Shown piece after piece: positions 1 through 7,765 of a stretch of DNA of 64,000 nucleotides (positions are counted from its first letter, which is position 1; every line of letters starts with the position of its first letter). The translations under genes were made by a program, and so were the position numbers. A model generated the notes under the pieces. It was not told the DNA's origin, searched no databases, and saw only the letters and a program-made list of their open reading frames with translations. The DNA lies in assembly GCA_958354105.1 (NCBI GenBank), contig CATWVA010000006.1, forward strand, positions 18,957-82,956. The letters are read 5' to 3'. The DNA comes from an uncultured Collinsella sp. Lineage in GTDB: Bacteria > Actinomycetota > Coriobacteriia > Coriobacteriales > Coriobacteriaceae.

Positions 1-614
1 GGATCGAGTTCGCCGTCGCGCGCCTTCTGCGTAAGGTTGGTCGCGAACTGCTTAAGTGTATCGGTACCGCTCCCCTTTTGCTGAGAGGCATCCGAGCCGC
101 TAAAGAACGGCAGGCCCGTACCGGGACGACCAGCACCGGCGCCAGCGAGCGGACGCTTCTTATCCTGGTCCTTGGCGGTGAGTTTCTCGATAGCCTTTTT
201 GATGGAGGCGGACGACACACCCAGGCGCATGAGGATGTCCATGGCCATGCCGTTGCCCTCTTCGACGATGCCGATCAGCAAGTGCTCGGTCGACACGTAG
301 GTCTGGTTGTTCTCACGCGCCACGCGGAATGAACGCTCCATCACGCTAATGACGAGCGGCGTAAAGGCAAGCTTGGCAGCCTCGGTCTCCTCGCTGGGCT
401 CGGGAACCGTGGTCTGGACCTCTTTGAGGGTATCCATGATGTCGTCGTAGGAGATATCGAGCGAGCGCAGCGCCTCAGCGGCAATGCCCTCGTCCTCCTT
501 GGCGAGCGCGAGCAACAGATGCTCGGTACCCACCTTATTTGAATGAAGATCGAGCGCCTCCTGCTTGGCCATGGACATGACCTTGCGCGCGCGATCGGTA
601 AAACGGTCTAACAT
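1..614 (-). CDS. clpC: ClpC-type AAA+ protease ATPase, N-terminal part (cut by window edge)
   Basis: The gene starts at 614 (ATG, preceded by AGAGGAA) and runs off the left edge, so only about 204 residues are visible. It opens MLDRFTDRARKVMSMAKQEA and carries both Clp-N repeats, each with a TEHLL(L/I) helix (around residues 30-35 and 108-113). A Gly/Ser-rich linker follows, and the visible part ends in QKARDGELDP, the usual entry to the first AAA+ domain. ClpC unfolds substrates for ClpP. No CtsR-type tandem heptamer was found upstream. A short inverted repeat (AAAGCGCC with GGCGCTTT, 651-677) lies in the leader. Identity is firm; only the start is seen. Confidence 0.95.
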   Translation of the reverse strand, partial: MLDRFTDRARKVMSMAKQEALDLHSNKVGTEHLLLALAKEDEGIAAEALRSLDISYDDIMDTLKEVQTTVPEPSEETEAAKLAFTPLVISVMERSFRVARENNQTYVSTEHLLIGIVEEGNGMAMDILMRLGVSSASIKKAIEKLTAKDQDKKRPLAGAGAGRPGTGLPFFSGSDASQQKGSGTDTLKQFATNLTQKARDGELD

Positions 615-912
615 GCTAGTTCCTCTTAGACGAGCTAGTTTTTTCAAACGCAAAGCGCCACTCGTGGCGGCGCTTTGGTCTCTTTACCCATATGGAGTAT
701 ATGTTAATCGCTGGGGCCTTTTCCGCATGCAGCCATACGACAACGTCTACAAAAAAGGAATTGCCAGGTGCGTCTGCATCGGCCCAACGAGCGTGGATTT
801 TCGGACACCCATTCCACGAGCGTGGATAATCTCCCGTTTTGAGCCCGTAAACAAGCCAAAAACGGGAGATTATCCACGTTCATGTTTTGCGGATCAGTTT
901 CATTTGCACCAA
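615..912. other. Intergenic region between clpC and the thrE-type gene
   Basis: This 298-bp stretch holds the clpC leader near 615-720 and the 3' flank of the exporter gene. No credible ORF is present. The 11-mer ACGAGCGTGGA occurs twice (788 and 816), the second copy running into the long palindrome at 821-878. No confident sigma-70 promoter was recognised for clpC. Confidence 0.6.
821..878. repeat. 20-bp perfect inverted repeat downstream of the ThrE-type gene
   Basis: The arms are 821-840 (starting CGTGGATAATCTCC) and 859-878, perfectly complementary over 20 bp, with an 18-nt loop. The element lies 35 nt past the stop codon of the exporter gene. It has no T-tract on either strand, so it is not a standard intrinsic terminator, though it could act as a 3'-end stabiliser. 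Confidence 0.8.
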
Positions 913-2481
913 TTAGCTGGTGTGGCGCCAGCGAGGGTCGGTGAGTGTACGCGCCACACCCAGGCCAACGGGCAAAAACGCCACGATGAGCACTGCACGC
1001 ACAAACCAGCCGAGCATATTGACCGTGTCGAATGTGCACATGTAATACATCGAGCGATACAGATACAAGCCCGGCACCATAATGACAATCGATGGCACCG
1101 TGAGGGCGATACGTGGGTAGGTGAGCTTGATTTCGGCTAAGCTCGCGAGCAGCCCCGATACCAGCGCGCCGATAAACGCTGCCGCCTCGGGAGGCATACC
1201 TACGCTCAGGCCCAGAAAGGGAAACAGCGTCGGCGCATCGACGAGCGTAAGGCGCAAGGTATTGGACACGGCGCCGATCAGCCCAGCTGCCGCGGCCATC
1301 TTTACCGGGCTGTTGAACATCACCGAGAAGCCGAATACGCCAACGAAGCTCATCACCACGCGCAGGAGCGTAAGGGCAAGCGGCGAAAGGCCGAGCGGGG
1401 CAAAATCATCCGGTGCCAGCCCCACACACTCGGCAACCATCCAGCCCACAAGGGTCGCCATCACAATAATCGACACGGCATACGAAAGACGCTCAATGCC
1501 GCTTCGCATATCGAGCTTAGCGATGTCGAGGCCTGCCGTAATGAGGGGAAAGCCGGGAATCACAAAGAGCATGGCGCCGATATAGCCTTCTTGGTGCGAC
1601 ATTGCCCCCGGTACGACCTGGCCAAGGCCGAGCAATGCCAGCAGATACGAAACGCAAGCGAGCGCAACGCCAATCGTCAGCGCGCTAAACTGGCCAAGAC
1701 CCTGCTTGAGAATATGAGAGCGAGCAAAGTTGCCAACACCAGCGCCTACGAATGCGCAGGCCATCTCGATAGGGCCGCCGCCGAGCAAAAAGACGAAGGC
1801 GCCGCAAGCACAAGCTGCCGCAAGGCCCTGTTGCCAGGGAGAGTAATCGGGTTTTGAACTCTCAACGGTCTTGAGCATCTCGTGGTATTCGTGCACGGTA
1901 AACCGGCGCCCATACGTCTCGATTTCCTTTAGGAAGCTCTCCATCATCCAAATGCGATGGGTATTGACTCCCGTTGTGGGCAGGCTGACAACCTCGTTAA
2001 AGCAGTGGCCATCTTCGATGCAGGTGCACTCAAACGACAGAAGACTTAAGTCAACGTGGACGGTGACACCGAGTACGGCGGCGACGCGATTCATGGTATC
2101 GCGTACACGCCAGGCACCCGTTCCGCTCGCGAGCATAAGCATACCGGTGCGGCAGATGATGGATGACTTATCGGTGAGCGGCGCATCGACGGCAAGCTCA
2201 TCGCCTGCCGTCACGATCTGGTGCCAGTCAGTTTTCATATGGAGTGCGCCGGCACGAACACCGTGGTGCATGGGGGCTCTCGAAAGCAGCGAGTCAAGGC
2301 GCGAAGACTGTGGGGACTCCGTTGATTCGTCCTCAACCTCATCAGTCTCTTCATCGACCAGATCAAATGAGTCAAGCGATGCCGGCTCGCGACGATCGAT
2401 TAGCTCCTCATCCTCATCGTCAAAGTAATTGAACTGATCGAGCATGTCCTCTTCGATTGCACGCTCGCTCGCGTCGTCCAT
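913..2481 (-). CDS. ThrE-family threonine/serine exporter-like membrane protein
   Basis: A 522-residue protein with a very acidic N-terminal tail (about residues 1-85), a cytosolic-looking domain with the family-typical GTGAWRVRDTMNRVA stretch near residue 120, and about ten membrane segments from residue ~220 onward. The order matches single-chain ThrE proteins (DUF1212-type domain followed by a DUF3815-type domain), which export threonine and serine. The start at 2481 has GGAAGGGAG just upstream. It stands alone between clpC and lysS. The acidic tail is longer than usual. Substrate is inferred from family only. Confidence 0.8.
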   Translation of the reverse strand: MDDASERAIEEDMLDQFNYFDDEDEELIDRREPASLDSFDLVDEETDEVEDESTESPQSSRLDSLLSRAPMHHGVRAGALHMKTDWHQIVTAGDELAVDAPLTDKSSIICRTGMLMLASGTGAWRVRDTMNRVAAVLGVTVHVDLSLLSFECTCIEDGHCFNEVVSLPTTGVNTHRIWMMESFLKEIETYGRRFTVHEYHEMLKTVESSKPDYSPWQQGLAAACACGAFVFLLGGGPIEMACAFVGAGVGNFARSHILKQGLGQFSALTIGVALACVSYLLALLGLGQVVPGAMSHQEGYIGAMLFVIPGFPLITAGLDIAKLDMRSGIERLSYAVSIIVMATLVGWMVAECVGLAPDDFAPLGLSPLALTLLRVVMSFVGVFGFSVMFNSPVKMAAAAGLIGAVSNTLRLTLVDAPTLFPFLGLSVGMPPEAAAFIGALVSGLLASLAEIKLTYPRIALTVPSIVIMVPGLYLYRSMYYMCTFDTVNMLGWFVRAVLIVAFLPVGLGVARTLTDPRWRHTS

Positions 2482-2728
2482 ATAGACGCTCCCTTCCTAC
2501 CGACTAACCCCCATCCTAGGCAGCAACGGCTAAAGGAAACATAAAAGAGACGGCTGCCATGCGAGCCATGTGCTCAATAGCCGTTGGGTAGTCGTTTAAG
2601 AACGTCCCCAATGGCTACATCGATGTTCTAAGTGTCAACAAAGTCACCGCCGCAGGTAGAGGACGGACAGCGAGCCGCGTCCAGCTTGACAGCCAAGGCA
2701 ACGCCGATGCCCTGGCAACGACAGCGAA

Positions 2729-2825
2729 AGCCCGCCAGAGCGAGCAAGGTGCCTTGAAACGAGGCGGCATTGACCTTTTGGTCATGCCGCCGAAGTTGAA
2801 AGGCAGATTGCCGCTCTGGCGGGCT
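2729..2825. repeat. Nested palindromic element (two stacked stems)
   Basis: The outer arms AGCCCGCCAGAGCG (2729-2742) and its complement (2812-2825) pair perfectly over 14 bp. They enclose a second hairpin, GCGGCATTGACC paired with GGTCATGCCGC (2764-2790) with one bulged base. It resembles a compact structured RNA. I cannot tell whether it corresponds to a named Coriobacteria RNA motif. Confidence 0.7.
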
Positions 2826-2840
2826 TGCAGCGTCAACTGG

Positions 2841-2866
2841 TTACGCGGGTTGGTAAACCCGCGTAA
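2841..2866 (-). terminator. Hairpin immediately after lysS
   Basis: TTACGCGGGTT (2841-2851) and AACCCGCGTAA (2856-2866) form an 11-bp perfect stem with a 4-nt loop, ending five bases from the lysS stop codon. No T-tract follows, so Rho-independent termination is uncertain. Confidence 0.45.
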
Positions 2867-2870
2867 CCCC

Positions 2871-4835
2871 CTAGTACATCTTTGCGCCGGCGGGGATGGA
2901 AGCGTCGAGCTGGATCAGATTGAGACGCTCCTCGCCCTCCTCCTCGTGGATAGCGCTGATGAGCATGCCGCAGCTGGGAATACCCATCATCTTGCGCGGA
3001 GGCAGGTTGGTGATGGCGAGCAGAGTCTTGCCGACCAGGTCCTCGGGCTCATAATAACCGTGAATGCCGGAGAGGATGGTGCGGTCGGTGCCAGTGCCGT
3101 CGTCGAGCGTAAAGTTCAGCAGCTTCTTGGACTTCTTGACGGCCTCGCACGCCTTGACCTTCACAGCGCGGAAATCGCTCTTGGAGAAGGTATCGAAGTC
3201 GACGAACTCCTCAAACAGCGGCTCGACGGCGATCTTGGAGTAATCAACCGTGGGCTTGAGCGGCTTGACGAACGGGCTCGCGGCGTTGCCGGCCTCGGCA
3301 GCCTTGGCGGCAGCGGCACCGGACTGGAAACCCTTCTCGGGCTTCATGTGCGGGAACAGTAGCACGTCGCGGATGGAAGCCTGGTTGGTGAGCAGCATGA
3401 CCACGCGGTCGATACCGATGCCGATGCCGCCCGCGGGAGGCATACCGTACTCGAGGGCGCGCACGTAGTCCTCGTCGTACTCCATGGCCTCGTCGTCGCC
3501 GCCAGCCTTCTCGGCCATCTGGGCGGCAAAGCGCTCGGCCTGGTCGACCGGGTCGTTGAGCTCGGAGAACGCGTTGGCGTACTCGTGACCGGCGATAACC
3601 AGCTCAAAGCGGTGCGTCAGGCGCGGATCGTCCTCAAAGCGCTTGGCAAGCGGGCTGACCTCGATGGGGTAATCGCACACGAACGTGGGGTTGACGATGG
3701 TGTCCTCGCCCAGCTCATCGTAAATCTCGGCGATGATCTTGCCAGCAGTCCACTCGGGCTTGATCTCCAGGCCCTTCTCGCGTGCTGCGGCAGCGAGCTC
3801 CTCGACCGGCGTGTCGATGGTGACCTGCTTGCCGAGCACGTCGGAGACGATGTCGGTCATGGGACGGCTGGCCCACTCACCAGAAAGGTCGATGGTCTGG
3901 CCCTGGTACTCGATGACCTCGGGGTTGCCGATGGCCTTGTTAGCCGCCTTAATGACACCCTGGGCGAGCGCCTTCATGCCCTCGAGGTCGGAGAAGGCAC
4001 GGTAGGCCTCCATCGTGGTGAACTCGGGGTTGTGGGTAAGGTCCATGCCCTCGTTACGGAAGATGCGGCCGATCTCGAACACGCGCTCAAAACCACCGAC
4101 GATGCAGCGCTTGAGGTGCAGCTCGGTGGCAATACGCAGGTAGCACTCCTGATCGAGCGCGTTGAAGTGGGTAATGAACGGCTTGGCCGTGGCACCACCC
4201 TGGATGGTCTGCAGGATGGGGGTCTCGACCTCCATGTAGCCGTCGGACTCCATAAAGCGACGGAAGGTGGAGAGAATCTGCGAACGCTTACGGAAGGTCT
4301 CGCGAACGTCGTCGTTGGCGATCAGGTCGACATAGCGCTGGCGATAGCGGGTCTCCTTGTCGGAAAGACCGTGGAACTTCTCGGGCAGCGGACGAACGGC
4401 CTTGGAAAGCAGGGTCGCGCTCTTAGGGGCAACGGAAAGCTGGCCGCGCTGGGTGCGCACAACCACGCCTGTCACGCCCAAGATGTCGCCCAGGTCGAGG
4501 GACTTGAGCGTATTCCAGGCAGCCTCGTCCATGTCGTTGATGCGGCAGAACAGCTGAATCTCGGCAGTCGCATCGCGCACGACGATGAACATGATCTTGC
4601 CCTGACCGCGCTTGGCGACCACGCGGCCGGCGATCTTCACGACGTCCTCGGTGTCCTCGCCATCGGCAAGCTCGGCGTACTTAGCCTCGATATCGGCAAC
4701 GTAGTCCTCAAGCTCAGAGTGCTCGGGATAGGGGTTCTGGCCCGCCTCGAACAGGGCGGCGCGCTTGGTCAGGCGGGTGGCGCGCTCGTCGTTGAGCGTC
4801 GATGCCTGATCTGCGGCGTTCTGGTTCTCTGCCAT
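2871..4835 (-). CDS. lysS: Lysyl-tRNA synthetase (class II) with C-terminal tRNA-binding domain
   Basis: 654 residues, against about 500 for standard bacterial LysRS. The OB-fold anticodon-binding domain lies around 65-150. Class II motif 2 is at 251-280 (FEIGRIFRNEGMDLTHNPEF) and motif 3 at 469-482 (GGIGIGIDRVVMLL). After an Ala-rich linker (505-520), residues ~545-654 form an extra domain of the EMAP-II/Trbp111 type (DFRAVKVKACEAVKKSKKLL, then NLPPRKMMGIPSCGMLISA), as usually found on MetRS. GAGGAG precedes the start. It sits downstream of greA, separated by a hairpin. Function in Lys-tRNA charging is secure; the extra domain presumably raises tRNA affinity. Confidence 0.95.
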   Translation of the reverse strand: MAENQNAADQASTLNDERATRLTKRAALFEAGQNPYPEHSELEDYVADIEAKYAELADGEDTEDVVKIAGRVVAKRGQGKIMFIVVRDATAEIQLFCRINDMDEAAWNTLKSLDLGDILGVTGVVVRTQRGQLSVAPKSATLLSKAVRPLPEKFHGLSDKETRYRQRYVDLIANDDVRETFRKRSQILSTFRRFMESDGYMEVETPILQTIQGGATAKPFITHFNALDQECYLRIATELHLKRCIVGGFERVFEIGRIFRNEGMDLTHNPEFTTMEAYRAFSDLEGMKALAQGVIKAANKAIGNPEVIEYQGQTIDLSGEWASRPMTDIVSDVLGKQVTIDTPVEELAAAAREKGLEIKPEWTAGKIIAEIYDELGEDTIVNPTFVCDYPIEVSPLAKRFEDDPRLTHRFELVIAGHEYANAFSELNDPVDQAERFAAQMAEKAGGDDEAMEYDEDYVRALEYGMPPAGGIGIGIDRVVMLLTNQASIRDVLLFPHMKPEKGFQSGAAAAKAAEAGNAASPFVKPLKPTVDYSKIAVEPLFEEFVDFDTFSKSDFRAVKVKACEAVKKSKKLLNFTLDDGTGTDRTILSGIHGYYEPEDLVGKTLLAITNLPPRKMMGIPSCGMLISAIHEEEGEERLNLIQLDASIPAGAKMY

Positions 4836-4852
4836 AAGTTAGCTCCTCAAAC

Positions 4853-4890
4853 TAAAACGCTCCCCAGGATTCGGTCCCAGGGAGCGAAAA
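4853..4890 (-). terminator. Terminator or attenuator between greA and lysS
   Basis: CGCTCCC and GGGAGCG (within 4858-4886) form a hairpin whose minus-strand copy is followed by TTTTAG. It lies after the greA stop and just before the lysS Shine-Dalgarno site, so it may end greA transcripts or attenuate lysS. Confidence 0.65.
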
Positions 4891-4914
4891 CATACCTTTA
4901 CGCGGGACCGTGGT

Positions 4915-5385
4915 CTAGCGTGCAATCTTGGCGATGGTGTAGACGCGAGTCTTGCCGGAAGGCGTAACGACCTCGACGGAGTCGCCCTCGCCGTGACCGA
5001 TGATGGCGTGACCGACCGGAGACTCGTTGGAAATCTTGTGCTCGAGCGAGTTGGTCTCGGTGGTACCGACGAGCGTGACTTCCATGACCTCACCGTTGGG
5101 ATCAATCAGAGAAACGGTAGAACCGATGGAGACGGTCAGATCGCCCGTGGTGGCAGCAACCTGAGCGTTGGCGAGGATGGCCTGGATCTCGGCAATACGA
5201 GCGGCGTTCTGGGCCTGCTTGTCCTTGGCGGCATCGTACTCGGAGTTCTCCGAAAGGTCGCCGAACGCGCGGGCTTCCTTGATGTCCTCGACGATCTCCT
5301 TGGTGTAATCGCCCTCACGCCAAGCGAGCTCCTCGACGAGCTTCTGGCGGCCCTCAGCGGTCAGTACGATCTGGCTTGCGTCCAT
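4915..5385 (-). CDS. greA: Transcription elongation factor GreA
   Basis: A 156-residue protein starting MDASQIVLTAEGRQKLVEEL. The start at 5385 is preferred over an upstream ATG because GGGGAGA lies seven bases before it. The N-terminal coiled coil (residues ~10-75) contains the acidic tip region GDLSENSEYDAAKD, and the C-terminal FKBP-like half has the family's PVGHAIIGHGEGDSVEVVTP. GreA rescues backtracked RNA polymerase by stimulating transcript cleavage. Length is typical. The downstream neighbour is lysS. Confidence 0.95.
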   Translation of the reverse strand: MDASQIVLTAEGRQKLVEELAWREGDYTKEIVEDIKEARAFGDLSENSEYDAAKDKQAQNAARIAEIQAILANAQVAATTGDLTVSIGSTVSLIDPNGEVMEVTLVGTTETNSLEHKISNESPVGHAIIGHGEGDSVEVVTPSGKTRVYTIAKIAR

Positions 5386-5433
5386 ACGGATATCTCCCCA
5401 ACTCTGATCAAACAATCAACTGTCAACAAAACG

Positions 5434-5466
5434 AAAAAGACCGGCTAGCCTGCGGGCAAGCCGGTC
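5434..5466 (-). terminator. Intrinsic terminator of tatA
   Basis: GACCGGCT (5439-5446) pairs with AGCCGGTC (5459-5466). On the minus strand the stem is followed by TTTTTCGTTTT. This is a strong Rho-independent terminator 26 nt after the tatA stop. Confidence 0.85.
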
Positions 5467-5491
5467 AGGTGCTCACCCCAAAGGGATGGGA

Positions 5492-5767
5492 CTACTCTGC
5501 GTCCGCGTCGCTGTCCTCTGCCTGCTTCTTCTTAGCAGCAGCGAGCTTGGCCTCGAGCTCAGCGATCTCCTTGTCCTCCTCGGACTGCTCGACCACGACC
5601 TCCTCGGCCTGCTTGGTCTCGGCCTTATCGTCGCCCTCCATACCCTCGCGGATATTCTTGACGGTAGAGCCGAGAGACTTGCCGAGCTTCGGCAGGTTCT
5701 TGGGCCCGAAGATAATCAGGACAACGACGAGAATAATGATGAGCTCAGGAGCCCTCAGTCCAAACAT
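5492..5767 (-). CDS. tatA: Sec-independent protein translocase subunit TatA
   Basis: A 91-residue protein: MFGLRAPELIIILVVVLIIF gives the single N-terminal membrane helix, followed by the conserved FGPKNLPKLGKSLGSTV hinge and amphipathic helix, then a highly charged Glu/Lys/Ala tail. TatA oligomers form the conduit for folded twin-arginine substrates. The start at 5767 is backed by GGAGG eight bases upstream; the longer reading frame would run back through the tRNA gene. No tatC is in this window. A good sigma-70 promoter lies upstream. Confidence 0.93.
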   Translation of the reverse strand: MFGLRAPELIIILVVVLIIFGPKNLPKLGKSLGSTVKNIREGMEGDDKAETKQAEEVVVEQSEEDKEIAELEAKLAAAKKKQAEDSDADAE

Positions 5768-5803
5768 GTAGACCTCCACAATACAGCGAGACAAGCTCGA
5801 ATG

Positions 5804-5832
5804 AGTATACCGCGGGTATCGCGGTATCACAA
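5804..5832 (-). promoter_or_regulatory. Sigma-70 promoter of tatA
   Basis: On the minus strand, TTGTGA (5827-5832) and TATACT (5804-5809) are separated by exactly 17 bp and lie about 37 bp upstream of the tatA start. The spacer itself contains repeated GATACCCGCGG-like sequence. Confidence 0.75.
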
Positions 5833-5840
5833 CAATAGCT

Positions 5841-5868
5841 AAAAAAAGGGACCGCAAGAAGCGGTCCC
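5841..5868 (-). terminator. Intrinsic terminator after tRNA-Pro
   Basis: GGGACCGC (5848-5855) pairs with GCGGTCCC (5861-5868), and the minus-strand copy is followed by seven T residues. It terminates the tRNA-Pro transcript 11 nt past the encoded CCA. Confidence 0.88.
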
Positions 5869-5879
5869 TCCTCATGCTC

Positions 5880-5956
5880 TGGTCGGGTTGACTGGATTTG
5901 AACCAGCGACCCCTGCGTCCCGAACGCAGTGCTCTACCAAACTGAGCCACAACCCG
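5880..5956 (-). tRNA. tRNA-Pro (CGG anticodon)
   Basis: A 77-nt cloverleaf on the minus strand. The acceptor stem CGGGTTG pairs with CAACCCG, with discriminator A and an encoded CCA. The anticodon stem CTGCG/CGCAG carries the loop TTCGGGA, giving anticodon CGG (codon CCG). The T-arm holds GGTTCAAATCC. It lies about 50 bp after ispE and is followed by a clear terminator. Confidence 0.95.
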
Positions 5957-6005
5957 TTAGCTCGACTATAGTAACAAAGATTTCCGTCGTGTGCTAGAGA
6001 AATTT

Positions 6006-6902
6006 TTACTTCTTTGGCACTTCGATGCGAACCGTGTTGGGAATGAGCTCCGTCGCGCAGGACCACCAGCCGTTTTGCTGGGCAGCGTCGGCAAGCCTTT
6101 CGGCCGTGGCGGCGGTGTCGCAAATGGCAAACGAGCAGGCGCCCGATCCGCACACATCTACAGCAACGGTGCCGTCTTGTTTACGCAGCCAATCGAGAAC
6201 CGTTTGTATCTGCGGCTCCATCTGTGCGGAAATGACACCCAGGTTGTTATGGATGAGCGCATATGCCGTCTCGGCATCACCAGCATGCAAGGCAGAAGCT
6301 ATCGCGCCGGGCTTGTCTGCAGGCACCGGAGCCTCGTCAAAACGTCGATAGGCTTCAATTGTCGAAACGCTTGCCTCGCGCGGCTTGACCAACACGACGG
6401 GCGTTGCGGGCAGCGCGGGATACTCAGTTGCCAGCACGTCTCCCCCACCTACGTAGAACGCAGGGCTCGCGTGCAAAAAGAACGGGACGTCAGCACCAAT
6501 ACCCCGCGCAATGTCGTCGAGCGCGGGGTCGGTGTGATCAATTCCCCAGAGCTCCGCCAAGGCGACAATGACCGCGGCCGCATCCGTCGAGGGGCCGCCC
6601 AAGCCGGCGCACAATGGAATGCGCTTCTCAATCGTCACGCAGATGTTTGCCTCGCGACCATAATGCTCGGCCATAGCAACCGCAGCCCGATACGCCGTAT
6701 TCTTTTGCATGGGAAAATCTGATGCCGGAACCGTCTGGACGGTCAGCGCCTGCGCCGGCGCGACCGTCACGGAATCGGAAAGACCGACGGCTGCCATCAG
6801 GGAATCGACCCTGTGGTAGCCGCGGTCATCGCGCTCGGTATGAACCCCCAGGTAGAGGTTAATCTTTGCCGGCGCGGAAAGAGTCAGGGACCGATCGGTC
6901 AC
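6006..6902 (-). CDS. ispE: 4-diphosphocytidyl-2-C-methyl-D-erythritol kinase
   Basis: 298 residues of the GHMP kinase superfamily. Motif 1 PAKINLYLGV is at about residues 11-20, and the ATP-binding motif reads GLGGPSTDAAAVI (usual GLGGGSSDAA). The late Gly-rich stretch VCGSGACSFAI is also present. It phosphorylates CDP-ME in the MEP isoprenoid route. GTG start at 6902; GGAG lies just upstream within the end of veg, whose stop is only two bases away, so the pair is translationally coupled. A DXS-like gene lies far off at 60.5 kb. Confidence 0.93.
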   Translation of the reverse strand: MTDRSLTLSAPAKINLYLGVHTERDDRGYHRVDSLMAAVGLSDSVTVAPAQALTVQTVPASDFPMQKNTAYRAAVAMAEHYGREANICVTIEKRIPLCAGLGGPSTDAAAVIVALAELWGIDHTDPALDDIARGIGADVPFFLHASPAFYVGGGDVLATEYPALPATPVVLVKPREASVSTIEAYRRFDEAPVPADKPGAIASALHAGDAETAYALIHNNLGVISAQMEPQIQTVLDWLRKQDGTVAVDVCGSGACSFAICDTAATAERLADAAQQNGWWSCATELIPNTVRIEVPKK

Positions 6903-6904
6903 CG

Positions 6905-7201
6905 TTAGTGCTCCTCGAGCTGATTGCCGAGCGGGGTAAAGATATGCTCGCCGCTCTCGGGGTCGAACAGCTCGACCTGACCGGTGAGGACATCGATATA
7001 CTGGTAGGACTGACGCGACTTGCGCCCGCGGCGCTCGTCGACCTCGACGATAAAGACGGCGGGGTGGACGCTCTTGATGGTGCCCATGCGCTCGACGACG
7101 CGGGTGCGGCCCATGTTGGCCTTCACCTTGACGCGATCGCCCACCATATCGGTCAGCTTCTCGTGGATGTCGTCGACGTGATTGACTTCCATCTCTTCCA
7201 T
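6905..7201 (-). CDS. veg: Veg family protein
   Basis: A 98-residue protein starting MEEMEVNHVDDIHEKLTDMV. The core KVKANMGRTRVVERMGTIKS, followed by VHPAVFIVEV, and the late RQSYQYIDVLTGQVEL are characteristic of the Veg (DUF1021) family, linked to biofilm control in Bacillus subtilis, biochemical role unclear. The start at 7201 is chosen because GGAGG lies eight bases upstream; an earlier ATG would add eight residues. Placement directly before ispE matches Gram-positive genomes. Confidence 0.88.
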   Translation of the reverse strand: MEEMEVNHVDDIHEKLTDMVGDRVKVKANMGRTRVVERMGTIKSVHPAVFIVEVDERRGRKSRQSYQYIDVLTGQVELFDPESGEHIFTPLGNQLEEH

Positions 7202-7296
7202 GAACAGGGCCTCCAGAAGGTGCAATTCAAAAAGGGGATAATACCCCTAACATAGACAAAACTCTAATACTATAGCACCCTGCTGCCGCCATACGC

Positions 7297-7317
7297 AAGT
7301 AGCTAATTTGGCTACTT
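7297..7317. repeat. Short hairpin containing the dtd stop codon
   Basis: AAGTAGC (7297-7303) pairs with GCTACTT (7311-7317). The right arm overlaps the complement of the dtd stop codon (7316-7318). It may mark the transcript end, but no T-tract follows. Confidence 0.5.
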
Positions 7318-7762
7318 ACAGATTGTCGGTATCGAGGACGATGGTGAACGGACCGTCGTTGACCAAGTCGACTTTCATATCGGCGCCAAAGATGCCGTGC
7401 GCCACGTGTTCGACATCTTTGCGAACGAGCGTCAAGAAGTACTCGTAGAGCTCGTTGGCAACATCGGGGGCGCCGGCATCGGTAAACGATGGGCGGCGGC
7501 CGTGACGGCAATCGGCGAACAGCGTGAACTGCGACACTACGAGAACCTCGCCGTCGACATCGGCAAGTGCCAGGTTGGTCTTGCCGTTCTCGTCCTCGTT
7601 AATGCGCAAGCCGCGGAGCTTGCCCCACAGCTTATCGGCCTCGGCACGCGTATCGCCATGGCCCACACCCAGCAGCACCAGATAGCCGCGCCCAATTTTG
7701 CCCACGCACTCGCCGTCGACCGTCACGCCGGCGTTGAGTACGCGCTGCACCACCGCGCGCAC
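7316..7762 (-). CDS. dtd: D-aminoacyl-tRNA deacylase
   Basis: 148 residues, full length for Dtd. It opens MRAVVQRVLNAGVTVDGECV and contains the catalytic SQFTLFAD segment near residue 77, preceded by a Gly-rich DVDGEVLVV. The usual GPxT-type gate appears near the C-terminus as NDGPFTIVLD. It hydrolyses D-amino acids from mischarged tRNA. GTG start at 7762, three bases after the rdgB stop, with GAGGAG eight bases upstream, so it is probably coupled to rdgB. Confidence 0.93.
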   Translation of the reverse strand: MRAVVQRVLNAGVTVDGECVGKIGRGYLVLLGVGHGDTRAEADKLWGKLRGLRINEDENGKTNLALADVDGEVLVVSQFTLFADCRHGRRPSFTDAGAPDVANELYEYFLTLVRKDVEHVAHGIFGADMKVDLVNDGPFTIVLDTDNL

Positions 7763-7765
7763 GGC

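Larger units (their letters stand above)
2482..2870. other. Intergenic region with nested structured repeats
   Basis: No credible ORF is present. The right half is dense in complementary segments: a GCCAAGGCA/TGCCCTGGC pair (2692-2716), a 14-bp perfect outer stem at 2729-2742/2812-2825, an inner stem at 2764-2775/2780-2790, and an 11-bp hairpin at 2841-2866 beside the lysS stop codon. The layout suggests a folded RNA or a REP-like element rather than plain spacer DNA. Confidence 0.6.

Noticed and set aside
5486..5842. Plus-strand frame opposite tatA
   Set aside because: It is the complement of TatA's membrane helix and charged tail, with no start signal.
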